Shown here in pieces: positions 14,540 to 15,067 of a stretch of DNA of 15,067 nucleotides. A model generated the notes under the pieces. It saw only the letters and a list, made by a program, of their open reading frames with translations. It made no database searches and had not been told where the DNA came from. The stretch is from Terriglobia bacterium (GTDB taxonomy: Bacteria > Acidobacteriota > Terriglobia > UBA7540), in assembly GCA_030049455.1 (NCBI GenBank), contig JASIKV010000041.1, positions 1-15,067 on the forward strand. Direction: 5' to 3'. The first letter of the stretch is position 1; every line of letters starts with the position of its first letter. Made by a program: the position numbers and the translations under genes.

Positions 14540-15067
14540 TTATTGATACCTCAACCCCGCGAGAGGGTCGACTTTCGTCGCTCTCCTCGCGGGGATGTAA
14601 CTGGCCGCCAATGCTACCACCGCCAGCAAAATCGTTACTGCAACGAACGTGAGGGGATCCGTGGGCCGCACATTGTAGAGAAGGCTCGAGACAAAGCGCG
14701 TCAAGGCGAGCCCGCCCACCAGGCCGAATCCCACGCCCGCCAGCGTCAACACAATTCCGTTTCCCACTATCAACCGCAGAACGTCGCCCTTTTGCGCACC
14801 CAGCGCCATGCGAATCGCGATTTCATGCGTTCGCTGTCCGACCAGATAGGATAGAACGCCGTAGATGCCCAAAGTGGCAAGCAGAAGCGCCGTGGCCGCA
14901 AACGTACCCAGCAGAATCAGCGAGAATCGCCGCGCCGCAAGCGATTCCGAGATGATTTCATCCATGCTCTCAAAGCCCCACACCACGCGGTCGCTGCTCA
15001 GCTCTCCGGTGGCGTTGCGAATCGAACCCATCAGCGCCCCGGGCGCCACCGAGGAGCGCATCACGAT
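14540..15067 (-). CDS. ADOP-type ABC transporter permease, C-terminal part (cut by the window edge)
   Basis: The frame stays open to the right edge, so only the last 175 residues are seen and the real start lies outside the window. The visible part is the end of the second MacB core and the last FtsX unit, with three helices around a conserved GLRT-like loop read here as HEIAIRMALGAQKGDVLRLI. It ends YIPARRATKVDPLAGLRYQ. It is clearly a paralogue of the full ADOP permease in this window: the segments LGIYGVLSY, DPLTFVAV and RRATKVDP have near-identical counterparts there, though many positions differ, so it is not a recent copy. The internal Met codons near 15061 are not the start, because the protein would lack nearly all of its domains. 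It is probably the first permease of the ABC module. Confidence 0.93.
   Translation of the reverse strand: MVMRSSVAPGALMGSIRNATGELSSDRVVWGFESMDEIISESLAARRFSLILLGTFAATALLLATLGIYGVLSYLVGQRTHEIAIRMALGAQKGDVLRLIVGNGIVLTLAGVGFGLVGGLALTRFVSSLLYNVRPTDPLTFVAVTILLAVVALAASYIPARRATKVDPLAGLRYQ

Overview
The window looks like chromosomal DNA of a member of the Acidobacteriota, probably uncultured. It is GC-rich and densely coded. The strongest clue is a complete 807-residue FtsX-type permease, plus the end of a second one, of the 'acidobacterial duplicated orphan permease' (ADOP) form: two MacB-core/FtsX halves in one chain. The order DUF58-MoxR-DUF4350-DUF4129-membrane protein with a facing SpoIIM-like gene also fits that phylum. 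The phylum is inferred from protein families only; no rRNA or tRNA gene is visible.

Layout from the left. At 1-148 lies a possible terminator for a gene outside the window, a hairpin and a possible 13-codon leader ORF. At 149-1147 (+) is a SpoIIM/DUF95-like membrane protein. It converges on, and overlaps by 34 bp, a five-gene minus-strand operon read from 7259 down to 1114: a two-domain membrane protein (GPDPase membrane domain plus DUF4234), a DUF4129 protein, a DUF4350 protein, a MoxR AAA+ ATPase and a DUF58 protein. Its junctions are tight: 2 nt, an ATGA overlap, 32 nt, and a second ATGA overlap. A sigma70-like promoter (7308-7335) precedes it.

Upstream on the same strand is a two-component pair, an NtrC-family response regulator (8924-10273) followed by an NtrY/NtrB-like histidine kinase (7382-8800). 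The 123-nt gap between them holds a 28-bp near-perfect palindrome. Further upstream, still on the minus strand, is an ABC export module: a partial ADOP permease (14540 to the right edge), a MacB/LolD-type ATPase (13705-14442), a full ADOP permease (11173-13596) and a second, divergent ATPase (10355-11014). The gaps (81-158 nt) contain short tandem repeats but no convincing terminator.

How it may work together: the ABC module probably drives MacB-like mechanotransmission or export across the envelope, and the two-component pair probably regulates it. The MoxR/DUF58 operon resembles MoxR-vWA chaperone modules that act on membrane or periplasmic complexes; its substrate is unknown. No non-coding stretch exceeds about 160 bases. 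No CRISPR array, insertion sequence, transposase, integrase or attachment site was seen.
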